NCBI RefSeq assembly: GCF_009650605.1
Contig: NZ_WAJT01000001.1
Location: forward strand, 682,001 to 746,000
Source of the DNA: Labrenzia sp. CE80
Lineage (GTDB): Bacteria; Pseudomonadota; Alphaproteobacteria; Rhizobiales; Stappiaceae
Direction of reading: 5' to 3'
Length of the DNA: 64,000 nt
In this document: positions 45,610 to 54,106 of the stretch, in pieces
Numbering within the stretch: the stretch's first letter is position 1
Layout: each line of letters starts with the position of its first letter
Notes under the pieces: model-generated
Databases searched by the model: none
Told to the model about the DNA's origin: nothing
The model's input: only the letters and a program-made list of their open reading frames with translations
Position numbers and translations under genes: made by a program

Positions 45610-46332
45610 TCAGGCGAAATCGCCAGACTGAATGCGGGCAATGCCGGCTTTTTTCATATCGGCCCATGCGGTTGCGACTGAGCCGTTCAGGTCGATGCCG
45701 CGACTTGCATCTTCGATGACCGAGACATTGAATTCGGAAATCGTCCCGTCGATCGCTGACCAGGCAACACAGAAGTCCGTTGCCAGGCCGCAGACGTAGA
45801 CGTCGGAAATACCGCGCTCCTCGAGATAGCCTGTGAGGCCCGTCATGGTTTTCTTGTCGGCTTCGCGGAAGGCGGAATAGCTGTCGACGGCGCTGTTCCA
45901 TCCCTTGCGGATGATCAGCTGTGCGTGGGGTATGTCCAGCCCCGGCGCAAGTTCGGCGTCTTTCGTGCCCTGAATGCAATGATCTGGCCACAGAACCTGT
46001 GTTCCGTAGTCCATCTCAACCGTTTCGAATGGGGCCTTTCCGTCATGGCTTGACGCAAAAGATGAATGACCTGCCGGATGCCAGTCCTGCGTCATCACGA
46101 CATTCTGGAACTTCTTGCTGAGCTCATTGATCACCGGAACCACCTGGTCACCATCCTTGACCGGCAGAGTTCCCGTCGGCAGGAAGCAGTTTTGAACGTC
46201 GATGACGAGCAGAACGGATTGCTTGCCTGGCTTGATCGCGCCAGCGGCCAATGCGCTCGACAGAGGGGTCACGGATGCAACGGCAGCGGCGCTGCCCAAT
46301 GTCTTGAGAAGGGATCGGCGGGATAGGGTCAA
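45610..46332 (-). CDS. Tat-exported nicotinamidase (isochorismatase family)
   Basis: Nicotinamidase hydrolyses nicotinamide to nicotinic acid for NAD salvage. The 240-residue product starts with a twin-arginine signal (SRRSLLK, residues 4-10, then a hydrophobic stretch ending SSALAA near 30). The mature part has the catalytic triad Asp45, Lys143 and Cys188 (ATDFCV) and metal ligands Asp83, His85 and His89 (TQDWHPAGHSSF), matching PncA. Export to the periplasm is unusual for this enzyme, which is mostly cytosolic. No other NAD gene is adjacent. Confidence 0.9.
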   Translation of the reverse strand: MTLSRRSLLKTLGSAAAVASVTPLSSALAAGAIKPGKQSVLLVIDVQNCFLPTGTLPVKDGDQVVPVINELSKKFQNVVMTQDWHPAGHSSFASSHDGKAPFETVEMDYGTQVLWPDHCIQGTKDAELAPGLDIPHAQLIIRKGWNSAVDSYSAFREADKKTMTGLTGYLEERGISDVYVCGLATDFCVAWSAIDGTISEFNVSVIEDASRGIDLNGSVATAWADMKKAGIARIQSGDFA

Positions 46333-46470
46333 TGGTAGCTCCTCACTGGCTTTCCGTTTGTATGCTAACGAAAAACCTAGAAGCTGATCATAAAGCGGGC
46401 AAGCGCTTTTATTGGGCGGTTTGTGGCCAATCCCTATGCAAGGGTTGAACGACCCCGGAGTTGCACCCTG

Positions 46471-46635
46471 TCATTCGAAAAGCGCGATCAGACCGATCGC
46501 TGCAGCGAGGAAAATCAGCCCCCCGGCTGCAAGTTTCCAGGCATCGGACCGTTTCTTGAGACCTGGCCATCCCAGTGGCTTGATCACCTGGATCACCGCG
46601 AGGACGGTAAGAAAGACCATGAGGATTTTGGTCAC
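46471..46635 (-). CDS. Small membrane protein of unknown function, 54 residues
   Basis: A GTG start at 46635, with GGAG six bases upstream, opens a 54-residue frame with two membrane helices: TKILMVFLTVLAVIQVI and KLAAGGLIFLAAAIGLIALF, joined by a basic loop PLGWPGLKKRSDAW. The good ribosome site and helix-loop-helix pattern support it as a real gene. A longer frame upstream overlaps the HAD gene and looks spurious. I recognise similar small proteins in Rhizobiales but no function. Confidence 0.65.
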   Translation of the reverse strand: MTKILMVFLTVLAVIQVIKPLGWPGLKKRSDAWKLAAGGLIFLAAAIGLIALFE

Positions 46636-46803
46636 AAGCGCTCCAAGGACATTGGTTCGGGACAACGGCATCCTGCATAGAACGGCGTGGCCGGGAAGTC
46701 GAGCGGGTAGCGCGCGCACATGATGTGTCGGGGCGCCGGCTCTTGACCGGCTGACAAAAACCCGCCACATGCGGGTCTCAAGAAACAGGGACTTGGTTCG
46801 CGC

Positions 46804-47484
46804 ATGTATCTGGTCATTTTCGACTGCGACGGCACGCTGATAGACAGTCAGGACACAATTCTTCACGGGCTTTCCGTTGGCTATGAGGCGGTCGGACTGC
46901 CGATGCCGGATCGGCGAACGGCGCTCTCTATCGTCGGCTTGTCGCTGGAGACTGCCTTCTTGCAGCTTGTCGGTGCGGAAAATGCCCACCTCGTGCCAGA
47001 GATGGCGAAAGCCTATCGCACATCGAAAATCTCCCGTCGCAAGTTGGGGCTCGATCTCGATCCGCTTTACCCGGGAACGCGCGACGTGCTCGATCGGTTG
47101 GGAGCGCGCGACGATATCCTTCTTGGGGTTGCGACCGGTAAGGCGCGGCGCGGGGTTGATCATATGGTTGAAGTGCATGATCTCGATGGGCGCTTCGTGA
47201 CGGTTCAGACCGCTGACACATCACCGTCCAAGCCGCATCCGGACATGGTGCTGCGGGCGATGTCAGAGACCGGCGCTGAACCGCTGCGCACGGCGATGAT
47301 TGGCGACACCAGTTTCGATATGGAAATGGCGCGTGCGGCAGGCGCCCATGCGGTTGGAGTGACCTGGGGCTATCATGACCGGGACAGGCTGGCGGCAGGC
47401 GGCGCCCATGTGGTCATCGACCATTTCGATGAACTTTATGACGCGCTTGATGCGCGTCTCGCTTTTGACGGGGAACCTGCGTGA
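46804..47484 (+). CDS. HAD-family phosphatase, phosphoglycolate phosphatase-like
   Basis: The 226-residue product belongs to HAD subfamily IA phosphatases. Motif I is FDCDGTLIDSQ with nucleophile Asp7 and acid Asp9, motif II falls at GVATGKARRG, motif III Lys is in SPSKPHPDM and motif IV is MIGDTSFDMEMA. The substrate is not determinable; Gph-like or pyrophosphatase activity is possible. The gene overlaps the ATP12 gene by one base, an arrangement (rluC, HAD, ATP12) frequent in Alphaproteobacteria. Confidence 0.88.
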   Translation: MYLVIFDCDGTLIDSQDTILHGLSVGYEAVGLPMPDRRTALSIVGLSLETAFLQLVGAENAHLVPEMAKAYRTSKISRRKLGLDLDPLYPGTRDVLDRLGARDDILLGVATGKARRGVDHMVEVHDLDGRFVTVQTADTSPSKPHPDMVLRAMSETGAEPLRTAMIGDTSFDMEMARAAGAHAVGVTWGYHDRDRLAAGGAHVVIDHFDELYDALDARLAFDGEPA

Positions 47485-48254
47485 TGCGTGATTATCTTGA
47501 AACGCTGGAAGAAGATGCCGCCAAGGATCCCGAGCAACGCGCGCGCGAACTCTCCAAGCGCGAATTGCCCAAACGCTTCTACAAGGAAGCCACCCACGCT
47601 CATGTGGAAGGCGGATTTGCGATCCATCTCGACGGTCGGCCGGTCAAGACACCTGGAAAGGCGACGCTGACGCTGCCGGGAGAAACACTCGCCAAGGCCG
47701 TTGCGACTGAATGGGACGCCCAGGAAAAGGTCATCAATCCAGGTGCCATGCCGCTGACACGGATTGCAAACTCCGCGCAGGACGCCGTGTCCGTGCGCTT
47801 TGCGGAAGTGGCCGATGAGATCACCCGTTTCTGCGGAACCGATGCTCTATGTTACCGGGCCAATGACCCCGAAGTTCTGGTCGACCAGCAGACTAGGCTC
47901 TGGGATCCGGTTCTGGGCTGGGCGGAAAGCCTGCTTGGTGGACGCTTCGTTCTGGTCGCCGGGCTGATCCATCAGGAGCAGCCGAAGGCTCTGCTGGCAG
48001 CCTACCGGGCCAGGCTAGAAGGCTGGACGCCTCTGCGCCTGGCCGCGCTCCACACGGCGACGTCGCTCTCTGGGTCTGCTGTTCTCGCGCTGGCGCTGGC
48101 CGAGGGACATCTGTCTGCTGACGATGCCTGGACTGCGGCCCATGTCGAAGAGGACTTCAACATTGAACGCTGGGGCGAAGATGCCCAGGCCGCCCAGATC
48201 CGCGCATACAAGCGGACCGAGTTTGATGCTGCGGCGCTGATCCTGGCGAACTAG
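47484..48254 (+). CDS. ATP12-family F1-ATPase assembly chaperone
   Basis: ATP12 binds the alpha subunit of F1 during ATP synthase assembly; it occurs in mitochondria and Alphaproteobacteria. The 256-residue product (ATG 47484, overlapping the HAD stop as TGATG) has the family segments KRFYKEATHAHVEGGFAIHL, ATEWDAQEKVINPGAMPLTR and the C-terminal DFNIERWGEDAQAAQIR. No signal peptide is present. It converges on mgtE with 24 bases between. Confidence 0.92.
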   Translation: MRDYLETLEEDAAKDPEQRARELSKRELPKRFYKEATHAHVEGGFAIHLDGRPVKTPGKATLTLPGETLAKAVATEWDAQEKVINPGAMPLTRIANSAQDAVSVRFAEVADEITRFCGTDALCYRANDPEVLVDQQTRLWDPVLGWAESLLGGRFVLVAGLIHQEQPKALLAAYRARLEGWTPLRLAALHTATSLSGSAVLALALAEGHLSADDAWTAAHVEEDFNIERWGEDAQAAQIRAYKRTEFDAAALILAN

Positions 48255-48278
48255 CTTGCAAGGCAGTTCGGTTGGGTC

Positions 48279-49700
48279 TCAGCCCAGATAGAACGCCGTT
48301 GCCATCAGGAAGAAGACAAGAACGCCAAGGACATCGTTCGACGATGTGATGAAGACACCGGTCGCCATTGCCGGATCGATGCCGAGCTTGTCGAGAACGA
48401 TCGGTATCGTGGCACCGACCATGGCCGCAATTGTAGTGACGCACAGGAGCGACAGGGATGTCGCCAGTGCAAGGTGGGCCGGATCGGCAATCGGAATGAT
48501 CAGAGACGCCAGCATCGTCAGGCCGGCGAGGATGCAGCCGGCCACGGCGCCATTGAAGAGGGCTGCGAGAAATTCCTTGAACAGCCGGTAGCCGATTTCT
48601 CCGGACCAGAGGGTGCCTGTAGCGAGGCCTTGAACGGCAACGGCGGACGCCTGAAGCCCGGCGTTCCCGGCCATGGACATGGTGACCGGGATGAAAGCGG
48701 CCAGGATCGCCGCCTTGGCGAGTTGATCCTCAAAAGACCCAACGACCGAAGCCGCGATGCTTGCGCCAATCAGACCTGCCAGCAACCAAGGCAGGCGGCC
48801 GCGAACGATCCGCAAGACCGTGTCGTCTGCCTTGGCTTCTGAGGAAACGCCGCTCATCAGCAGCATGTCTTCGGTGGCCTCTTCAGAGGCAATGCGCGTG
48901 AGCTGTTTGGGTGTGACGCGGCCGATCAAGTGGCCGTCGCCGTCGATCACGGGAACGGTGCGCATGTCCCGCTTGCGCGCGAGCCGCAGAACCTCCTCCT
49001 GATCCGTATCTGCGGAGACGGCGATGAAATCCCGGTTCATGATATCGCCGAGCGTCGCGCCTTCGCGTGCCAGCAACAGCTTGCCCAGTTCCACCGTGCC
49101 GACAAGCCGACCGCTTTCATCCAGAACATAGACGGTGAAAACCTTGCGGATCCGGTCCGCATCGGCGCGGATCTGGCTGACCGCCTCATCGATTGTCAGG
49201 GCCGCGGGCAGGGCGACGAACTTGCGCGCCATGATGCGTCCGGCGCTGTCGTCAGCATAGGATTGGCGCGAAGCGATGTCCTCGACGTCCGGCAACCTTT
49301 GGGCAAGAGCCTCTGCCATATCGTCGGGAAAGTCGTTGAGCATCTCTGTGGCATCTTCAGGATCAAGGCCGGCAAGGATGTCTCGAAATTGCTCAAGCGT
49401 GGATTCTTCCATCAGGACGGCACGAAACTCAGGCCGGAGTTCGGCGATGACCTTGATGGAGGGGTTCGCGGGCAACCACTGGAAGAGCTTTCGGGCCTGC
49501 TTGAGCCGCAGACGCACCAGCATCTGCATGACGTCAACCGGATCCCAGCGCTTCAACAGATCGACGAGCGGTCCCCGTTCGCCCGATCGGATCATCTGGC
49601 GTACAAGCCGCAGGGTCTCATCGTTGTCGTCAAGAGGTTCGCTGGCTGGCTCGCGTTGCCAGGTCAGGCTCTCTGCCTCATCGATGCTGTTCGCACTCAT
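48279..49700 (-). CDS. mgtE: Magnesium transporter MgtE
   Basis: MgtE is a homodimeric magnesium channel gated by cytosolic magnesium. The 473-residue product has the superhelical N domain (about residues 30-135, with FRDILAGLDPEDATEMLNDF), two CBS domains (about 140-265, including MNRDFIAVSADTDQEEVLRL), and five membrane helices from about 290 with IPVTMSMAGNAGLQASAVAV and MVGATIPIVLDKLGIDPAMA, the pore motifs. It is a single gene between ATP12 and the Anbu operon. No M-box or other riboswitch is evident upstream. Confidence 0.95.
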   Translation of the reverse strand: MSANSIDEAESLTWQREPASEPLDDNDETLRLVRQMIRSGERGPLVDLLKRWDPVDVMQMLVRLRLKQARKLFQWLPANPSIKVIAELRPEFRAVLMEESTLEQFRDILAGLDPEDATEMLNDFPDDMAEALAQRLPDVEDIASRQSYADDSAGRIMARKFVALPAALTIDEAVSQIRADADRIRKVFTVYVLDESGRLVGTVELGKLLLAREGATLGDIMNRDFIAVSADTDQEEVLRLARKRDMRTVPVIDGDGHLIGRVTPKQLTRIASEEATEDMLLMSGVSSEAKADDTVLRIVRGRLPWLLAGLIGASIAASVVGSFEDQLAKAAILAAFIPVTMSMAGNAGLQASAVAVQGLATGTLWSGEIGYRLFKEFLAALFNGAVAGCILAGLTMLASLIIPIADPAHLALATSLSLLCVTTIAAMVGATIPIVLDKLGIDPAMATGVFITSSNDVLGVLVFFLMATAFYLG

Positions 49701-49802
49701 TCACTGCAACTCCTAAATCCCCAAACGTTTTTACGGCAAAGGGATGACGAACAGCTAACAGCCGGGAGCGGCCGAGATACGCCGAATACGGGTTCGGGTG
49801 GC

Positions 49803-50534
49803 CTAGACGTCCAGCTCGTCCATGTCGGCAAAGGCGTCGCGCAGTGCGTCGGACCAGCCTAGGGACAGCTTCTGGAAATATGGATTGTTCTTCTCGATCC
49901 GGAGCTGACGATCAGCCGAGAAACTGTCCTTGTTGTAGAGCAGGAGATCGATCGGCATGCCGACGGAAAGATTTGATCGCAAGGTGCTGTCGAAGGACAG
50001 GAGGACCATCTTCGCCGCTTCGCCCAGGCGCATGTCGGAGCGTGTGACGCGGTCGAGTATGGGTTTGCCGTACTTGTGCTCGCCGATTTGCAGGAAGGGC
50101 GTGTCTTCGCAGACCTCGATGAAGTTTCCTGCCGAGTAGATTTGAAACAGCCGTGGCTCTTCGCCCTTGATCTGCCCACCGAGAATGAAGGTGACCTGGA
50201 AGCTGTCCGCGTTGGAGCCAAGGGCTTCGCCGTCGATCGCACGCACTTCGCGGATGGCGCTGCCGAGCAGACGCGCTGCCTGGAACATGGTCTCGACGGT
50301 CATCAGCGTTGGACGGCCTTCGCCGGCAGAATGAATGTGTTCGCTCAGGAGGGAGATGACGGCTTGCGTCACGGCCAGATTGCCGGCGGACAACAGCGTG
50401 AAGACGCGATCTCCTTCTTTCTCCCAGATGTGGAGCTTCTTGTAGGTGGAGATATCGTCCAAGCCTGCATTGGTCCTGGTGTCAGCCGCAAAAACCAGTC
50501 CGCGGTCAAGCTTCAATGCAACGCAATAAGTCAT
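49803..50534 (-). CDS. Proteasome-type peptidase Anbu
   Basis: Anbu is a bacterial relative of proteasome beta subunits and HslV that assembles into rings or helical layers. The 243-residue product starts MTYCVALKLDRGLVFAADTR, so removal of Met1 exposes Thr2 as N-terminal nucleophile; Asp18 matches catalytic Asp17 and Lys32/Lys33 the Lys33 of proteasomes. LLSAGNLAVTQ and SFDSTLRSNLSVG are further core segments. It is the last gene of a four-gene operon, 120 bases after the transglutaminase gene. No partner ATPase is encoded nearby. Natural substrates are unknown. Confidence 0.92.
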   Translation of the reverse strand: MTYCVALKLDRGLVFAADTRTNAGLDDISTYKKLHIWEKEGDRVFTLLSAGNLAVTQAVISLLSEHIHSAGEGRPTLMTVETMFQAARLLGSAIREVRAIDGEALGSNADSFQVTFILGGQIKGEEPRLFQIYSAGNFIEVCEDTPFLQIGEHKYGKPILDRVTRSDMRLGEAAKMVLLSFDSTLRSNLSVGMPIDLLLYNKDSFSADRQLRIEKNNPYFQKLSLGWSDALRDAFADMDELDV

Positions 50535-50654
50535 TTCGTTCCGTGTCCCGGGTCAGGCGCATTCGTTCGGCAGAGCCAAAGTCAAACATCTATATCAGAC
50601 TTGTTATCGGTATCACCCGCGAGAAATGAGATCGTGCATGTGAATTGCAAGATC

Positions 50655-51470
50655 CTATTGCTGCTGCTGAACCGCCGCCTGTGCGACCTCGACTTCAACA
50701 TCCATGTTTTCATCGTTGCCGCCGAAACGGATGCCTCTTATGGGCGCAGCGGAGCGTGAGTCCAGTCCCGTGGTCAAGCGTATATAGTAGTCGGTGGGGC
50801 AGATACCGTTGGATATGTCGAAAGCCAGCCAACCCAGACCATCGATGCAGACCTCGGCCCAGGCATGATGGGCTTCGGATTCCATTTCGTCTTCAAGGAG
50901 CAGGTAGCCGGACACATAGCGAGCCGGCACACCGATGGAACGGGCGGCGGCTATAAAGATATGGGCATGGTCCTGGCAGACACCTTCGCCCGCCGCCAGC
51001 GCTGAAACGGCCGTTGCATGTGTTTCAGTAACGCCGACCTGATAGGCGACCTTGTCGCGCACGGCGTGCATCAGATCATGAAACCCTGCGATCTTGTCGT
51101 CCTTGTCAGCGATGGCACCCAGACGCCGAATGGCCTGATTGGCTTGGGTTACGGGCGTGAAGCGTGTGTAAATCCTGCTTGGGGCGTCGTTGCGTTCCTC
51201 GCCGACGACACCGGACTTGTCCTCTGTCTCGACGGTGCCGGTCGCGGTGATTGTCACGCCTTCGGTGACCTCTTGGGATGAGATCATATGCACGATGTTG
51301 CCGAAGGCATCGGTGTAGTTGGTGGCGCGTGACATGCCTGGCGCGTCGATGGCCCAGTCGATCACGCGCTGGCCGCTGCAATCTGGCGGTGTCAGCCGTA
51401 GTTGTTGCATGGCATTGGCCACGGGCGTGTCATATCGGTAGCTGGTCTTGTGTCGAACGGTCAGTCGCAT
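50655..51470 (-). CDS. Transglutaminase-like cysteine protease of the Anbu operon
   Basis: The 271-residue product has a beta-rich N-terminal domain (MRLTVRHKTSYRYDTPVANA) and a transglutaminase-fold catalytic domain with Cys165 (GEGVCQDHAH), His202 (EAHHAWAEV) and Asp218 (GWLAFDISNG), all intact. Such enzymes usually hydrolyse or form amide bonds. There is no signal peptide, so action is cytoplasmic. It ends in a Gln-rich tail (AVQQQQ). It lies between the alpha-E gene (24 bases upstream) and Anbu; relatives are consistently linked to these genes. Confidence 0.9.
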   Translation of the reverse strand: MRLTVRHKTSYRYDTPVANAMQQLRLTPPDCSGQRVIDWAIDAPGMSRATNYTDAFGNIVHMISSQEVTEGVTITATGTVETEDKSGVVGEERNDAPSRIYTRFTPVTQANQAIRRLGAIADKDDKIAGFHDLMHAVRDKVAYQVGVTETHATAVSALAAGEGVCQDHAHIFIAAARSIGVPARYVSGYLLLEDEMESEAHHAWAEVCIDGLGWLAFDISNGICPTDYYIRLTTGLDSRSAAPIRGIRFGGNDENMDVEVEVAQAAVQQQQ

Positions 51471-51494
51471 TGGTACACCGGGCGTGTCTGAGGA

Positions 51495-52445
51495 TCAGGC
51501 GAAATTATAGTCCAGTGAGAGTTGATGGGCGAAAGCGTTGTTCTTGCGGATGAAGTCCAGCAGGAAATCATGAAGTCCGCTTTGATAGATGTCGCGCATC
51601 TCCGCCTCGTGAAGTTCTTTTGACAAGGCTGCCGCCATATCGATGCTTGGCTTCCGCTCAACGTAAAACTGCTGGAGGTCTTCTGCAGTGTCATCGATCC
51701 AGTCGTAGCAGTGAGCCAGAGAACGTGGCATTTCTTTTCTCAAAATGAGAAACTCCGCGATGTTGAAGGCCTTCAACTTGGCCTCCGGATAGGCAAATCG
51801 ATAACTCCGCAGACCGGAGAGTGTCCGCAGGATGCCGGTCCACTGGCTGCGTTCCATGGAACCGTCACCAATGACGTCATTGTCCGGCAGAAGCACCCAA
51901 TATTGAGCGTTGAGAACCCGTGCCGTGTTGTCGGCACGCTCGACAAAATTGCCAAGCTGGCTGAAGTAATAGCCATCATCGCGCAGCATTGTGTTCAGCA
52001 GGGCGCCCCGGAAGAGATGGGACCGCTGACTGATCCAGGCCAGGAAGTCAGGCAGCCGCTCCTGGGTGATCGACTGCGGATTGACCTCTGCAAACTCGAT
52101 CCAGGTGGTGTTAAGGGCTTCCCAAAGCTCGCTGGTGATGCCGGTGCGGACGGCACGGGCATTGTTGCGGGCCGTTTCGAGGCAGAAGCGTACGCTGGAG
52201 GGATTGTCCTTGTCGAAGATCATGTAGTTGATCACGCCGCGCGCAGTGATATCGCCCACTTTCTCGGTGTAGGCGTAGTCGACGCCGGCGGTTGCCAGCG
52301 CGAAGCGCCATTCATCGCGCTCGCTCTGGCCCGAGTTGGGCACCATGGCCGAGCGGTAGGCGACTTCCAGAAGCCTGGCGGTGTTCTGCGCGCGTTCCTG
52401 ATAGCGGGACATCCAGAACAGGGAGGAGGCGGTTCTTCCAAGCAT
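51495..52445 (-). CDS. Alpha-E domain (DUF403) protein
   Basis: The 316-residue all-helical product starts MLGRTASSLFWMSRYQERAQ, the signature of the alpha-E family (COG2307), with later ERADNTARVLNAQYWVLLP and SLAHCYDWIDDTAEDL. Its biochemical role is unknown; comparative genomics places it with ATP-grasp ligases, as here. It starts three bases after the stop of the ATP-grasp gene, so the two are translationally coupled and probably form a complex. Confidence 0.92.
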   Translation of the reverse strand: MLGRTASSLFWMSRYQERAQNTARLLEVAYRSAMVPNSGQSERDEWRFALATAGVDYAYTEKVGDITARGVINYMIFDKDNPSSVRFCLETARNNARAVRTGITSELWEALNTTWIEFAEVNPQSITQERLPDFLAWISQRSHLFRGALLNTMLRDDGYYFSQLGNFVERADNTARVLNAQYWVLLPDNDVIGDGSMERSQWTGILRTLSGLRSYRFAYPEAKLKAFNIAEFLILRKEMPRSLAHCYDWIDDTAEDLQQFYVERKPSIDMAAALSKELHEAEMRDIYQSGLHDFLLDFIRKNNAFAHQLSLDYNFA

Positions 52446-52448
52446 GGC

Positions 52449-53873
52449 TTAGTCCTCCAGTACCCAGGTGTCTTTAGTGCCGCCGCCCTGGCTTGAGTTG
52501 ACCACGAGCGATCCCTTTTTCAGAGCCACACGGGTCAAGCCTCCGGGCGTGATGCGAACCTGATCGCCAATCAGCACGAAGGGGCGCAAATCGACGTGCC
52601 GCGGAGCGACGCCGGACGCGACATGGGTGGGGCAGGCTGAGAGCGCAAGTGTCGGCTGGGCGATGTAGTTCGTCGGGTTTGCCATTAGGACCTTTCGGAA
52701 GTCGGCGATTTGGCGTTTGGAAGCCGTCGGGCCGATCAACATGCCGTAACCGCCAGAGCCATGAACCTCCTTGACGACGATGTCCTCGAGATTGTCGAGT
52801 ACATAGGCCAGGTCGTCCTCATTGGAGCAGTTCCATGTCGGAACGTTGTTCAGGATCGGCTTTTGCCCGGTGTAGAATTCGATGATGTCAGGAACATAGG
52901 CATAGATCGCCTTGTCGTCGGCAATCCCGGTTCCCGGTGCATTACAGATGGTGACGTTTCCGGCGCGATAGGCATCGAAAAGGCCCGGCACGCCGAGCAT
53001 CGATCCTGCGTTGAACGTCAATGGATCGAGGAAGGCGTCATCGATCCTGCGGTAGATCACGTCGACCTGCTTGGGATCGCGGGTCGTGCGCATGAAGACC
53101 TTGCCTTCATCGACGAAGAGATCGCGGCCTTCGACCAGCTCGATCCCCATGGAATCGGCCAGAAAGGCGTGTTCGAAATAGGCGGAATTGTAGATCCCGG
53201 GTGTCAGAAGAACCACGGTCTGGTCAGACTTGGCCTGGTTGGGGCTCACACTTTCAAGGGTCTGGCGCAACAGTTCCGGATATCGATCCACCGGAGCGAC
53301 GCGATGGGTCTGAAACAGCTCCGGGAACAGACGCATCATCGTCTCACGGTTCTCCATCATGTAGGAGACACCTGACGGCGTGCGCGTGTTGTCTTCCAGA
53401 ACGTAGAATTCGTTCTCAGACACCCGGACAAGGTCCGTTCCGATGATGTGGGCGTAGACCTTACGGGCAGGGTCGTGGCCGACCATCTCGGGCAAGAAGG
53501 CCTCATTCTGCAGGATCAGGTCAGCGGGAATGCGACCGGCGCGAATGATTTCCTGCCGGTGGTAGATGTCGTGGAGGAAGGCGTTGAGGGCGCGCACACG
53601 CTGATCGATGCCAGCGGACAGACGCCGCCATTCGCCCGGGGAGATGACCCTAGGGATCGGATCGAAGGGAATCAGACGCTCTGTTGCTTCCTCCGCACCA
53701 TAGACGGCAAAGGTGATTCCAAGCCGCCGGAAAATGGTTTCCGCCTCTCGGCTTTTGCGCTTCAGGAAGTTGGGTGGCTTGTCTTCGAGCCACTGAGCGA
53801 GCTTTGCGTAGGAGGAGCGTGGGTTCCCGGCGTCATCCAGCATTTCATTGAAAAAAGACCGCTCTTCTGTCAT
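52449..53873 (-). CDS. Circularly permuted ATP-grasp protein (DUF404/DUF407)
   Basis: ATP-grasp enzymes join carboxylates to amines through acyl phosphates. The 474-residue product has DUF404-type sequence (RVRALNAFLHDIYHRQEIIR, GRIPADLILQNEAFLPEMVG) and DUF407-type sequence (TPGIYNSAYFEHAFLA, NAPGTGIADDKAIYAYVPDI, VVKEVHGSGGYGM with the nucleotide-binding Lys). The start is uncertain: ATG 53873 has GGGGAGG very close upstream, while ATG 53888 adds MNGEA. It leads the four-gene operon ending with Anbu and is divergent from pccB. The reaction product is unknown. Confidence 0.92.
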   Translation of the reverse strand: MTEERSFFNEMLDDAGNPRSSYAKLAQWLEDKPPNFLKRKSREAETIFRRLGITFAVYGAEEATERLIPFDPIPRVISPGEWRRLSAGIDQRVRALNAFLHDIYHRQEIIRAGRIPADLILQNEAFLPEMVGHDPARKVYAHIIGTDLVRVSENEFYVLEDNTRTPSGVSYMMENRETMMRLFPELFQTHRVAPVDRYPELLRQTLESVSPNQAKSDQTVVLLTPGIYNSAYFEHAFLADSMGIELVEGRDLFVDEGKVFMRTTRDPKQVDVIYRRIDDAFLDPLTFNAGSMLGVPGLFDAYRAGNVTICNAPGTGIADDKAIYAYVPDIIEFYTGQKPILNNVPTWNCSNEDDLAYVLDNLEDIVVKEVHGSGGYGMLIGPTASKRQIADFRKVLMANPTNYIAQPTLALSACPTHVASGVAPRHVDLRPFVLIGDQVRITPGGLTRVALKKGSLVVNSSQGGGTKDTWVLED

Positions 53874-54106
53874 TGCCTCCCCATTCATCGTTGCTGACTT
53901 GTTGTGCAAGCTTTGCAAATTTCGACAACGGCTCCAAGCGTAATATGAAGGCGCGATTGCCCAGTCTTTATGCAACCTGCCGCAAGGTTTTCCTGAACTC
54001 TCCGTAAAATCGCCGAGGTTTTGGGCGTCTTCGCCCTTGTGCTGACTTTGCCTGTCCGATCCTGCATGCTACCAAGCCTTCGATTTAATGCGTTTCGGAG
54101 AAAGCC

